From CAYSCS01 sp964429695 (GTDB lineage: Bacteria > Acidobacteriota > Aminicenantia > Aminicenantales > Aminicenantaceae), in assembly GCA_964429695.1 (NCBI GenBank), contig CAYSCS010000039.1, positions 1 through 15,642 of the forward strand: 15,642 nt of DNA, in the 5' to 3' direction. Made by a program: the position numbers and the translations under genes. Of this stretch, positions 7,537-14,208 are shown piece after piece (the stretch's first letter is position 1; the number at the start of each line of letters is the position of its first letter). A model generated the notes under the pieces. It did no database searches, had not been told where the DNA came from, and was given only the letters and a program-made list of their open reading frames with translations.

Positions 7537-8649
7537 ATGAGTCATCTTCTGACCAGAAGAAGATTCTTTCGACGGGAGAAGGCAGAGAAGGAGCAAAAAC
7601 TAATTTTCACCCTCTTCGCCCTTTCTTTTCTCTGGCTTGTGCTTTTAAGAGTCCTTCCTTTGGGGGAGAAAGGAATTAAAAAAAAGATGATTGAGGCTTC
7701 ACAACTGATGGCTCAGTCTATTGAGGCCATAAGAAAGTGTAGACAGGATGAAGGTCTTTCAATCGATAGGAAAAGTGATCCTAACCTCACGGGGATGATT
7801 GGATTGAAGACCTCAGCGCTCACTACCTCTCTCGGGAATCTAGAGGCAAAGCGCACGACCACAAACCCCAATTTTGCAGGACTCATGGTTTTTCTTTTTA
7901 AAGAGGCGGGAGTTAAAAAAGGTGACGTGGTGGCGATGGGAGCCTCAAGTTCCTTTCCTTCACTCATCCTTGCCGCAAATTGTGCGGCAGAGGTCATGGG
8001 ATTGAAGCTCCTTGCGCTTATTTCCCTTGGCTCTTCTCAGTGGGGTGCAAACAATCCGGATTTTCACTGGATCAAGATAGAAGATTGCCTGCAGAGGGAA
8101 GGGCTTACTTCATTCGAAACAGTTGCGATTTCTCTGGGAGGGGAGAATGATACAGGGGAAGGAATGGCTCCAGATTTTCGCTTGAGACTCAGAAAAGATG
8201 TAGAAGAAAAAGGGATGCTTCTCGTGGATGAGCCTGATTTTGTGCAGAATGTGGAGCTCAAAAAGAGACTCCTTTTTCAAAAGGCTGACCCAAAGCCGAT
8301 AAAAGCCTTTCTAAACATTGGAGGAAATACAACAAACATAGGAAGAGATTCGAGTATCCTTAATTTCGAACCAGGCCTTTTGCGCTTTAAACGAATTCCT
8401 CCCAAAGAGAAAAGAGGTCTTCTCCAGGAGATGGCACTCCTCGGAATTCCTCTAATCCATCTTCTCAATCTGAGAGGCCTTGTGGCAAAATATGGGCTTC
8501 CGTGGGACCCTCATCCTCTTCCTCAACCTGGAGAGGGAAGAATCTATAAATTAGTTAAGGAAAAAGAGAAAGGATTTTTTATCTTTTCGGCCTCTTATTT
8601 ATTTCTCATTTTCCTTATCATCTTTTTAAGAAAATTCAAGAGGCCTTGA
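7537..8649 (+). CDS. pgsW: Poly-gamma-glutamate system protein PgsW
   Basis: This matches the poly-gamma-glutamate system protein family (PgsW, TIGR04332), known as a companion of pgsB and pgsC in various bacteria; its biochemical role is not established. The 370 residues show a basic cytoplasmic N-tail (RRRFFRREKAEKEQK), one transmembrane helix at about 22-42, a large soluble domain and a second transmembrane helix near 342-364 followed by basic residues. Recognisable blocks include SDPNLTGMIGLKTSALTTSL, the small-residue loop GDVVAMGASSSFPSL, and SLGSSQWGANNPDFHWIKIE. ATG 7537 follows AGGAAAG with 6 nt spacing. It lies 54 bp after pgsC and is probably the last gene of the plus-strand run, since the next gene is convergent. 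Confidence 0.85.
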   Translation: MSHLLTRRRFFRREKAEKEQKLIFTLFALSFLWLVLLRVLPLGEKGIKKKMIEASQLMAQSIEAIRKCRQDEGLSIDRKSDPNLTGMIGLKTSALTTSLGNLEAKRTTTNPNFAGLMVFLFKEAGVKKGDVVAMGASSSFPSLILAANCAAEVMGLKLLALISLGSSQWGANNPDFHWIKIEDCLQREGLTSFETVAISLGGENDTGEGMAPDFRLRLRKDVEEKGMLLVDEPDFVQNVELKKRLLFQKADPKPIKAFLNIGGNTTNIGRDSSILNFEPGLLRFKRIPPKEKRGLLQEMALLGIPLIHLLNLRGLVAKYGLPWDPHPLPQPGEGRIYKLVKEKEKGFFIFSASYLFLIFLIIFLRKFKRP

Positions 8650-8699
8650 TTGTTTTCTTTTTCCAAAATTTTAGTCACAAAAAAATCGGAAGGTCTAAC

Positions 8700-9284
8700 T
8701 CAGTATCTTTCTTTGAGAGTAATGGATGAGATGCAATGATATGTCTGGAAACCCTTTCCCCTGCAGAGTGTTCTCTCAATGGTTAGGGTTCCTCGCGGAT
8801 AATCCTTCCACTCGTAATGGTAGATATCAAGCTCTGAATTTGTTATTGAGATCAGTTCAGGCACAGGTCCTGAGACAGGTGGGAGCCCTAAATAATTCAA
8901 GACCTTGTTTATGGATTTTACATCAGAGATGTGGAGGAAGCGTCCATTTTTGTCCAGTTTAAGCGAAAGCTTGGGTTTTATCTCCCCATAGAATACATAG
9001 CGAATGAATTCCTCTCCATAACGTCCTCCGCGTTCTATCTCAAATTCATAGTTCATCATTTTCTCGGGAAAAAGCTTCTGTTTAACATCCTCGAGCGTCC
9101 ATTTTTTAGATTCACTCTGCTGAAGGTAAACGAAGACGACGAGAAGCAGACAGAAGAGTAGCCCAGCCCTGAAGAGATACTGACTCTGTCTCTTGACGAT
9201 TATCTTGAAGAGCCAGAGAGCCGAGAGGATGAGAAGGAAAGTTAGGATTCCTCTGAGCGTGATTATTTTTAGAATGTTTTCCAT
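8700..9284 (-). CDS. Uncharacterised membrane-anchored protein
   Basis: I do not recognise this 194-residue protein. It has two hydrophobic segments near the N-terminus (about 10-27 and 38-54, separated by basic residues) and then a soluble domain of about 140 residues rich in aromatic and charged residues. The latter includes a repeated Tyr pattern (YHYEWKDYPRG) and one or two Cys. The two-helix hairpin would put the soluble domain on the same side as the N-terminus. ATG 9284 is preceded by GAGGGG with about 7 nt spacing, which supports this strand over the shorter opposing ORFs. It converges on pgsW with 50 bp between the stops and no clear terminator. Its promoter region holds an ATCAT-TT-ATGAT palindrome similar to those before the DUF72 gene. 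Confidence 0.7.
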   Translation of the reverse strand: MENILKIITLRGILTFLLILSALWLFKIIVKRQSQYLFRAGLLFCLLLVVFVYLQQSESKKWTLEDVKQKLFPEKMMNYEFEIERGGRYGEEFIRYVFYGEIKPKLSLKLDKNGRFLHISDVKSINKVLNYLGLPPVSGPVPELISITNSELDIYHYEWKDYPRGTLTIERTLCRGKGFQTYHCISSITLKERY

Positions 9285-9317
9285 TTAGGTTCCCCTCTTT
9301 GAATTAAATTAACTCTC

Positions 9318-9329
9318 ATCATTTATGAT
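9318..9329. repeat. ATCAT-TT-ATGAT palindrome upstream of the 194-residue membrane protein gene
   Basis: This perfect 5-bp-arm inverted repeat lies 34 bp before the start of the minus-strand gene. The same half-sites occur twice at 10184-10205 in the next intergenic gap, so it could be a regulator binding site. Confidence 0.35.
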
Positions 9330-9372
9330 AAGCTCTTTGCACGGGTTTTCTGCTTTTTTACTGCATTCTATC

Positions 9373-9399
9373 AAAAAAAACTTTGAAATTAAATCTCAA
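9373..9399 (-). terminator. Probable intrinsic terminator after the DUF72 gene
   Basis: Read on the minus strand, TTGAGAT-TTA-ATTTCAA forms a seven-pair AT-rich stem (one G-T pair), followed two bases later by eight T. The stem is weak but the T-tract is good, and it lies immediately downstream of the DUF72 stop codon. Confidence 0.5.
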
Positions 9400-9404
9400 G
9401 ACAC

Positions 9405-10124
9405 TCACTTTGACTCGAGAAATTTTTTTAGAGTATGCGAATTCTTGATGGCATATGCTCTATAATCGTTGTTGAAATAGATGAACCATTCCTTTATGTT
9501 TGATTTTTTTATTTCTTCTGCCCATGATTTCAATTCTTCTTCTGTGTAGTCATACCTATAGCCTCCAGTAAGCCCGTGGAAACGAAGATAACCCGTTTCT
9601 GATGTTTGCACCAACTTTCCGGGAACCTTCTTCGATGAAACTGAGCAGAAGGTGACCTTATAAGAGTTTAAAAGGTTGAATACTTCCTCTGTATACCAGC
9701 TTTCATGGCGGAATTCAATCACGTTTCTGTATTCGGGTGAGAGGGTGGAAAGAAATTCTTGAAGAAGCTTGATATTCAGGGTAAGGGAAGGGGGCAATTG
9801 AAAGAGTATGCAGCCGAGTTTATGTCGTAACCTGTCCGAGAGTATGTAAAAATATCTGACTTCGTTTTTAACTCCTCTTATTTTCTTGAGATGAGTAATC
9901 TGGCGGTTAGCCTTAAGGGAAAAAAGAAAATTTTCTGGAGTGCGCTCCAGCCATCCAAGGAGTGTTTCAGGTTTGGGGAAGCGGTAAAAAGTCATATTGA
10001 TCTCGACGGTGTTAAAGTGCCCTGCATAAAAGGGGAGCCATTCTCTCTGGGGAAGCTCCTCTGGATAGAATATTCTTCTCCACCCTGCATAACTCCAACC
10101 TGAGGTTCCCAGATAATAAATCAT
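9405..10124 (-). CDS. DUF72 (YecE-like) family protein
   Basis: This soluble 239-residue protein belongs to the DUF72/YecE family, whose members adopt a TIM-barrel fold; no reaction is established. The family signatures are all present: the N-terminal GTSGWSYAGWRRIFYPEELP, the block VEINMTFYRFPKPETLLGW, FSLKANRQITH, LFQLPPSL, VIEFRHESWY, LRFHGLTGGYRYDY and the late FIYFNNDYRAYAIKNS. Length is normal for a short member. ATG 10124 begins right before the signature and has no obvious Shine-Dalgarno site. It stands alone between two terminators, so it is likely monocistronic, with the tandem palindromes at 10184-10205 in its upstream region. Confidence 0.9.
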   Translation of the reverse strand: MIYYLGTSGWSYAGWRRIFYPEELPQREWLPFYAGHFNTVEINMTFYRFPKPETLLGWLERTPENFLFSLKANRQITHLKKIRGVKNEVRYFYILSDRLRHKLGCILFQLPPSLTLNIKLLQEFLSTLSPEYRNVIEFRHESWYTEEVFNLLNSYKVTFCSVSSKKVPGKLVQTSETGYLRFHGLTGGYRYDYTEEELKSWAEEIKKSNIKEWFIYFNNDYRAYAIKNSHTLKKFLESK

Positions 10125-10183
10125 ATATTTCTGGAAGGGAAAGAATTAGATTGTTTATTCAAGATGATGCCCTTTTCCACTCA

Positions 10184-10205
10184 ATCATAATGATATCATA
10201 ATGAT
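10184..10205. repeat. Tandem 11-bp palindromes ATCATAATGAT
   Basis: The 11-mer ATCATAATGAT occurs at 10184-10194 and again directly abutting at 10195-10205; each unit is an inverted repeat around a central A. Read on minus, each unit contains TATGAT, which could act as a -10 box. The location, 60 bp upstream of the DUF72 start, fits an operator or promoter. Confidence 0.4.
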
Positions 10206-10216
10206 AAATTTCTTTT

Positions 10217-10248
10217 AAAAAAAATCAGGATTTAAATCTCCTGATTTT
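10217..10248 (-). terminator. Strong intrinsic terminator of the ABC transporter operon
   Basis: On the minus strand AAAATCAGGA and TCCTGATTTT form a ten-pair stem around an eight-base loop, and the transcript continues into a run of T. The stem uses the last codons and the stop codon of the permease gene. Confidence 0.85.
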
Positions 10249-11011
10249 CAAAAACGATTTTTGAAATCCATAAAAACAGAAGACTCAACAAAAGAGAAGA
10301 AATAAGGGGAATGGTCCAGGAGCTATCAAGATTGCCTTTGATTATTTTTGCTCCAAAGTTATAAAGCCCTTGAGGCGTAAATTTACTTATCTCGGGAAAA
10401 GAACCGAGGATGATGAGCAGGAGATAAAACCCAACTCCTGAGATAGCAACTGTAGCCGTGTTTTTCAGTAGCACATTGAAGAAGATGATGATGGAAATAA
10501 AGGCAATGAGGTAGATAAAGAAGAAAAGGTTCAAAAAGAAAAGTCTCTTAAGCGGCAATTCAGCAAAGAGAAGATAGACATACAGGAGGCATGTGGCAAA
10601 ACCTGTAATAATTCCGGAAAGGATTATCCCAGAAAAACATGAAAATTTAGAAAGAAGGAAGGATGAGCGGGAAATGGGTTTTGTGAGTACAAATTCAACA
10701 GTTCTCCTTGTTTTCTCTTCTGCTACAAGCCCCATCCCCAGAATGGCGATCAAAATAGGGAGCATTCCAAAATTCTTGTGATACTGGATTAAGGCATCTT
10801 CAACCCCAGGTTCCCTGAAGAAGACAAGCTCAATTCCCTGAACCTTTGATTTTGAAGCCATCATCTCAAATACCTTGGGCATAAGCTTGGCTCCTACGGG
10901 TGAGATGATACCCACAATGAGGAAAGCCGTGACTAAAATTCCCACCCTGTATCTTCTCACACTCTCCTTCCATTCTTTCTTTAAAGCTGCCTTGAAAGCT
11001 CCTTTTCTCAT
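10232..11011 (-). CDS. ABC-2 type transporter permease
   Basis: This inner-membrane permease has 259 residues and about six hydrophobic helices (near 24-42, 83-100, 125-150, 158-180, 190-208 and 232-250). The N-terminal KKEWKESVRRYR before helix 1 and the cytoplasmic block MGLVAEEKTRRTVEFVLTKPISRSSFLLSKF after helix 2 are typical of ABC-2 permeases of the YxlG/NosY type. A loop of about 40 residues between helices 1 and 2 (KVFEMMASKSKVQGIELVFF) would be extracytoplasmic. Its ATG overlaps the stop codon of the ATPase gene by four bases (ATGA), so the two subunits are translationally coupled. The substrate cannot be read from the sequence. Confidence 0.9.
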   Translation of the reverse strand: MRKGAFKAALKKEWKESVRRYRVGILVTAFLIVGIISPVGAKLMPKVFEMMASKSKVQGIELVFFREPGVEDALIQYHKNFGMLPILIAILGMGLVAEEKTRRTVEFVLTKPISRSSFLLSKFSCFSGIILSGIITGFATCLLYVYLLFAELPLKRLFFLNLFFFIYLIAFISIIIFFNVLLKNTATVAISGVGFYLLLIILGSFPEISKFTPQGLYNFGAKIIKGNLDSSWTIPLISSLLLSLLFLWISKIVFENQEI

Positions 11012-11955
11012 TCCTTTTCCCTGTTGACGAGGGTCACAAAAATGTCTTCGAGAGTTGGAGCCAGGATTTCATATCTCCTCAGGGTAAGCCCTTTCTGAAC
11101 TATGAGTTGGGGTAAGATTTTTTCTCCCTGGTTGAAATCTTTAAGGATTATCTTGAGTGACCTGCCATTTTTTCCATTTTGGTTTAAACCCTCGACGCTA
11201 CGCACAAAATTGCTTTTTTGGAGTAAATCTTTCAAGTCATCCAGATTTTCCTTGCATTCGATGAGCACAGCAGGGGAGATGTATTTTTCTTTAAGCACGG
11301 AAAGTCTTTCATGGAGAATGAGTTTTCCCTTATCGATGATGATTACCTCATCGCAGATGCGCTCTATATCATTTAGCACGTGACTTGAAACCATAACGGT
11401 TGATTTCCCTTTGAGCTCTTTTATCAGCTTCAAAACCTCGTTCCTTCCCAGGGGATCAAGGGAAGAGGCTGGCTCGTCGAGAAAAAGCAAGCGGGGTGAG
11501 TTTATCAAAGATTGCGCTATGCCCAGCCTTTGTTTCATTCCCGTTGAGTAAGTGCCTATTCTTCTTTCTGCATAATCTAAAAGACCGACGAGCTCAAGGA
11601 GCTCCTTGACCTTGTTTCGCAAATTCATTCCCTCCAAGCCATATATCTCTCCTGCACATTCAAGAAGTTCTCTTCCTTTCATCCATCTGTAAAAAGATGG
11701 TTCCTGACTAAGATATCCAACGAGGTTTTTAACTTTCATCGGATTTTTAAAAACGTTGACCCCAAAGATATATGCCTCTCCTGAGCTTGGTTTGATGAGG
11801 CTATTCAGGAGTTTGATGGTGGTAGTTTTTCCCGCTCCATTTACTCCAAGGAGGCCGACTATTATATTTTCCTGAACTTCTAAATTCAGGTTCTGTAAAG
11901 CCTTAATTTCTCCATAATTTTTAGAAAGAGACCTGCAGGAGATTGCGACACTCAT
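11008..11955 (-). CDS. ABC transporter ATP-binding protein
   Basis: This is the cytoplasmic ATPase that drives the adjacent permease. The nucleotide-binding domain has Walker A GVNGAGKTT (37-45), Q-loop Gln84 (YLSQEP), the signature YSTGMKQRLGIA (136-147; S-T-G-M in place of S-G-G-Q, common in ABC-2 exporters), Walker B LLFLDEP (156-162) and switch His192 (SSHVL). The C-terminal 110 or so residues are an accessory domain ending in LAPTLEDIFVTLV, typical of the CcmA/NatA/YxlF type. At 315 residues it is full length. It lies 15 bp after the PLDc_N gene and overlaps the permease gene by ATGA. Such systems export drugs, peptides or lipids or affect envelope stress; the cargo here is unknown. Confidence 0.93.
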   Translation of the reverse strand: MSVAISCRSLSKNYGEIKALQNLNLEVQENIIVGLLGVNGAGKTTTIKLLNSLIKPSSGEAYIFGVNVFKNPMKVKNLVGYLSQEPSFYRWMKGRELLECAGEIYGLEGMNLRNKVKELLELVGLLDYAERRIGTYSTGMKQRLGIAQSLINSPRLLFLDEPASSLDPLGRNEVLKLIKELKGKSTVMVSSHVLNDIERICDEVIIIDKGKLILHERLSVLKEKYISPAVLIECKENLDDLKDLLQKSNFVRSVEGLNQNGKNGRSLKIILKDFNQGEKILPQLIVQKGLTLRRYEILAPTLEDIFVTLVNREKE

Positions 11956-11970
11956 TATTTCTCTCTTGAT

Positions 11971-12174
11971 TCATTCATCTTTTCTACCAATCAAAAAGTA
12001 TAACATCCAGCCAAAATACTGAAAAAAAATGATAAGCAGAGCCCAGATAATTTTGTTTTCGAAGAGCACTTTCTTCCTTTTGGAAAGGTCAAGGAGGGAA
12101 ATTACCACAAAAATAAGATTTATTATCACCAGGGGGAGTAAGATGAGGATGATTTTTCTTATCTCCATGTCCAT
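11971..12174 (-). CDS. Small PLDc_N-domain membrane protein (YxlE-like)
   Basis: This 67-residue protein has two transmembrane helices (about 7-29 and 41-62) separated by the basic cytosolic loop DLSKRKKVLFENK. It ends in GWMLYFLIGRKDE, the pattern of the PLDc_N (phospholipase D/cardiolipin synthase N-terminal) family. No catalytic domain follows, as in Bacillus YxlE. That protein is encoded next to the YxlF ATPase and YxlG permease, and this operon has the same order, so it probably modulates or belongs to the transporter (inference). ATG 12174 is preceded almost directly by TATAATATAAT and has no ribosome site, so it may be translated from a leaderless mRNA. A second ATG two codons further in is an alternative. 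Confidence 0.8.
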   Translation of the reverse strand: MDMEIRKIILILLPLVIINLIFVVISLLDLSKRKKVLFENKIIWALLIIFFQYFGWMLYFLIGRKDE

Positions 12175-12185
12175 ATTATATTATA
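12175..12185 (-). promoter_or_regulatory. Overlapping TATAAT boxes abutting the start of the ABC operon
   Basis: The minus strand reads TATAATATAAT directly before ATG 12174. The distal TATAAT (12185-12180) would place the transcription start at or next to the A of the ATG, giving a leaderless or nearly leaderless mRNA. No good -35 box is visible at 17 bp. Confidence 0.45.
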
Positions 12186-12664
12186 TCCATCTCTTAATCC
12201 TTTTCCATAAATTCTAGCTTTAAAATCCTTGCTGAGTATGATGAATTTTTTTCTTTAGCTCGGGGAGTTTCCCAGGGTTTAAATGTTCGTGTGAAATGTG
12301 TCTGTAAAAATTTCCCTAAAAAGAAAAATAACTTTTCATTGCTTCCGATCCCTGTTTCAAGGTTGAGTCTGGAGTATATACTTTGGAATCCTTTCCAGAA
12401 CTTTGCTTTCTCAAGTAAAGGGGGGTGCGACTGCCTGTTTTAAGCTTAGAGTGGGTAAAAGAAGCCCTGGTTCCAAAAAATCAATTGGACTTAACTGCAG
12501 AAAAAAAGCAATTTAGAGGAAACTGAATAGCCCTGCTTCCTGAGTTTAAGATGAAAAAAATATGGTCGAGTTTCATGGTTAATCCAACGTCTTTTGCTTA
12601 GGTTACGAAAAAAGCCAAACAAGCCCCTCCTAGGGTCACCTTTGTCAGACTGAGGAGACCCAGT

Positions 12665-12880
12665 TTGAAATTTTTAGGACTAGATGTCTCAAGAACTCAT
12701 CTCTTGGAGTTTTACCTCAACGGTGAAGCCTTTAGGTTTTTTCATTTCACTTCATATTTTTCTGATTCCAGTGGAAATAGCGGAATCTTTTTTCCCACGA
12801 AAAATAATCCCTCTTATGCAAATATTCGAGTTCAAATTTTAAGCTTTGAGATAGATTTTTTTTATGATAAAATAAATTAA
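12665..12880 (+). pseudogene. Possible decayed IS110-family transposase N-terminus
   Basis: The frame opening KFLGLDVSRTHLLEFYLNGEAFRF resembles the start of IS110-family transposases (F-x-G-[IL]-D-V-S-K...L...NGE...RF), where the Asp begins the DEDD catalytic set. After about 25 residues the similarity fades into Phe/Ser-rich sequence, and the frame stops at 12880 directly before the PTS gene. There is no ribosome site and no rest of a transposase. It could equally be a chance match in non-coding DNA. Confidence 0.25.
12846..12873 (+). promoter_or_regulatory. Candidate promoter of the PTS-zinc ribbon gene
   Basis: TTGAGA (12846-12851) and TAAAAT (12868-12873) with a 16 bp spacer make a fair sigma-70-type promoter. 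TATGAT (12863-12868) is an overlapping alternative -10. Transcription would begin around 12880-12883, at the ATG, so the mRNA may be leaderless; no Shine-Dalgarno site is present. Confidence 0.4.
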
Positions 12881-12882
12881 AA

Positions 12883-13710
12883 ATGAAGGGCTCGCTTAGA
12901 AGTTCTCATTTTAACGATTATCTCAAACCTTCACAGATAATCTTCGACCTTAAGGCCAAGGAAAAGGTTGAAGCAATTGAGGAACTCCTGGATGCCCTCG
13001 AGAAGCAGAAGCTCATCAAAAATAAGAAATTGATTCTAACCCGAATCATCGATAGAGAGAGACTTGAATCTACTGCCATAGGTCACAACGTAGCCCTCCC
13101 TCATGCCCGGGTGGATACAGGCTCGGATATTGCCATAGCGGTCGGCCGTTCCAAAAGAGGCATCGATTTTGATTCCCTTGATAGAAAAAAAGTCCATCTC
13201 ATCATTCTTGTTGTCTGGAATCCTTCGATTCCTGGGCTTTTTAACCATCTTTTTGCAGGCCTGGCCCAGTTTCTCAGGAATCCTGCTTTCCGCCAGAGAC
13301 TCTTTGAGGCAAAAAACAGAACTGAACTCTTCAAGGTTCTTTCAGAGATTGAGCTTAAGCTCCCCCAGGAAGATAGAATCATAAGCAGGGCGAGCCTTCT
13401 GGTAAAGCTTCAAGAGATAGAAATAAAGAAGAGAAAAGCGGATAAGGAACAACTTAAGGAACTTACCGAGAAAGAAGACCTGATAAGGGAGGAGCTTGAT
13501 AAGGCTCTCCTGGATCGCTTCGACAGGCTCATGCAACGCTATGGATATGCAGTGGCGGAAGTCATCGACGGTGTTTGCCAGAGCTGTAATATCAATGTGG
13601 CTACAGGTATGAGTTCAGCGATTGAAGGGAGCAATGACATCTACGTCTGCGAAAACTGTGGAAAATTTCTAGTGGCAGGAAAGAAAAGAAGAAGCAGGAA
13701 CCTCTCCTGA
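12883..13710 (+). CDS. PTS EIIA (PtsN-type) domain fused to a C4 zinc ribbon
   Basis: Residues 12-158 form a fructose/nitrogen-type PTS EIIA domain. The phosphorylatable His is H74 in GHNVALPHARV, preceded by the usual RIIDRERLESTAIG helix and followed by GIDFDSLDRKKVHLIILVVW. A charged, probably coiled-coil linker (about 165-220) leads to a C-terminal zinc ribbon with Cys232-x2-Cys235 and Cys256-x2-Cys259 (GVCQSCNINV...YVCENCGKFL), similar to the zf-RING_7/DUF164 type. An EIIA domain usually relays phosphate or acts as a regulatory switch. Here it is joined to a module likely to bind nucleic acid or protein, and no EIIB or EIIC partner is nearby, so a regulatory role is more likely than sugar transport (inference). 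The gene is followed after 49 bp by the release-factor-like gene. Confidence 0.9.
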   Translation: MKGSLRSSHFNDYLKPSQIIFDLKAKEKVEAIEELLDALEKQKLIKNKKLILTRIIDRERLESTAIGHNVALPHARVDTGSDIAIAVGRSKRGIDFDSLDRKKVHLIILVVWNPSIPGLFNHLFAGLAQFLRNPAFRQRLFEAKNRTELFKVLSEIELKLPQEDRIISRASLLVKLQEIEIKKRKADKEQLKELTEKEDLIREELDKALLDRFDRLMQRYGYAVAEVIDGVCQSCNINVATGMSSAIEGSNDIYVCENCGKFLVAGKKRRSRNLS

Positions 13711-13759
13711 AGACTTCATTCCTCATCCCCCCTGAAGTTTTCTTTAAAGAGGAGATATG

Positions 13760-14197
13760 ATGCTTCAGAAGACATTTGGAGTAAGAAGAGAGAAAGAGGA
13801 AGAACTCTATAGAAAAATGGAAAGTATGGGAATATTTGAGAAAGACTTGGTGGAGAAATTTGTGCGCTCAAAGGGAAGAGGAGGGCAGAGGGTGAACAAG
13901 GTTTCCACCTGTGTTTACCTGAAACACATCCCTACTGGAATTGAGGTTAAATGCCAGAGGGAAAGGTCTCAGGCTCTTAACAGATTTCTTGCTCGAAGGA
14001 TACTCGTTCAAAAAATTGAATCTATGATCAAAGGAAGGCTGAGTGAAGAAATAAAGAAGATAGAGAAGATAAGGCGGCAGAAAAGGAAGCGTTCTAAAAG
14101 GGCAAAACTGAAGCTTCTAGAGGAGAAGAGGAGGCAATCCGAGAAAAAGAGGGAGCGAAGTTTTCGTCTCAAAGGAGGAGATTACGAAGAATATTAA
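13760..14197 (+). CDS. Release-factor-like protein with GGQ motif (ribosome rescue type)
   Basis: The 145-residue protein consists of the RF-1 catalytic domain without the codon-recognition domains, as in ArfB (YaeJ) and C12orf65-like proteins. These hydrolyse peptidyl-tRNA on stalled ribosomes. The GGQ loop at about residues 41-43 reads SKGRGGQRVNKVS, and the domain continues with YLKHIPTGIEVKCQRERSQALNRF. Most relatives have G-P-G-G-Q; Arg replaces Pro here. The C-terminal 55 residues are very rich in Lys and Arg, as needed to enter the mRNA channel in ArfB. There are two adjacent ATGs (13757 and 13760). The second has better spacing (5 nt) from AGGAG at 13750-13754, so I use it. Probably cotranscribed with the PTS-zinc ribbon gene; it ends 11 bp from the convergent M20 gene. 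Confidence 0.85.
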   Translation: MLQKTFGVRREKEEELYRKMESMGIFEKDLVEKFVRSKGRGGQRVNKVSTCVYLKHIPTGIEVKCQRERSQALNRFLARRILVQKIESMIKGRLSEEIKKIEKIRRQKRKRSKRAKLKLLEEKRRQSEKKRERSFRLKGGDYEEY

Positions 14198-14208
14198 TTG
14201 CGAAGCAC

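Larger units (their letters stand above)
12186..12882. other. Long intergenic gap between divergent genes
   Basis: About 700 bp separate the ABC operon (minus) from the PTS gene (plus). I see no complete gene. There are local inverted repeats: AGTCTGGA/TCCAGAACT (12366-12402, one-base bulge) and GGGTC/GACCC (12634-12660). A short AAGCCT/AGGTTT hairpin followed by T lies at 12726-12742. The last 220 bp contain an ORF fragment that may be an IS110-like remnant. The promoter of the PTS gene lies at the right end. Confidence 0.5.

Noticed and set aside
8726..9161. Plus-strand ORFs of 78 and 76 codons
   Set aside because: They lie antisense inside the 194-residue minus-strand gene, which has a ribosome site, hydrophobic helices and coherent composition. 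The plus-strand frames have none of these.
13711..13745. ACTTCA/TGAAGT hairpin followed by T-rich sequence after the PTS-zinc ribbon gene, considered as a terminator
   Set aside because: The stem is only six pairs with a 14-base loop and an interrupted T-tract. The next gene has a ribosome site right after it, so readthrough into the release-factor-like gene is more likely.
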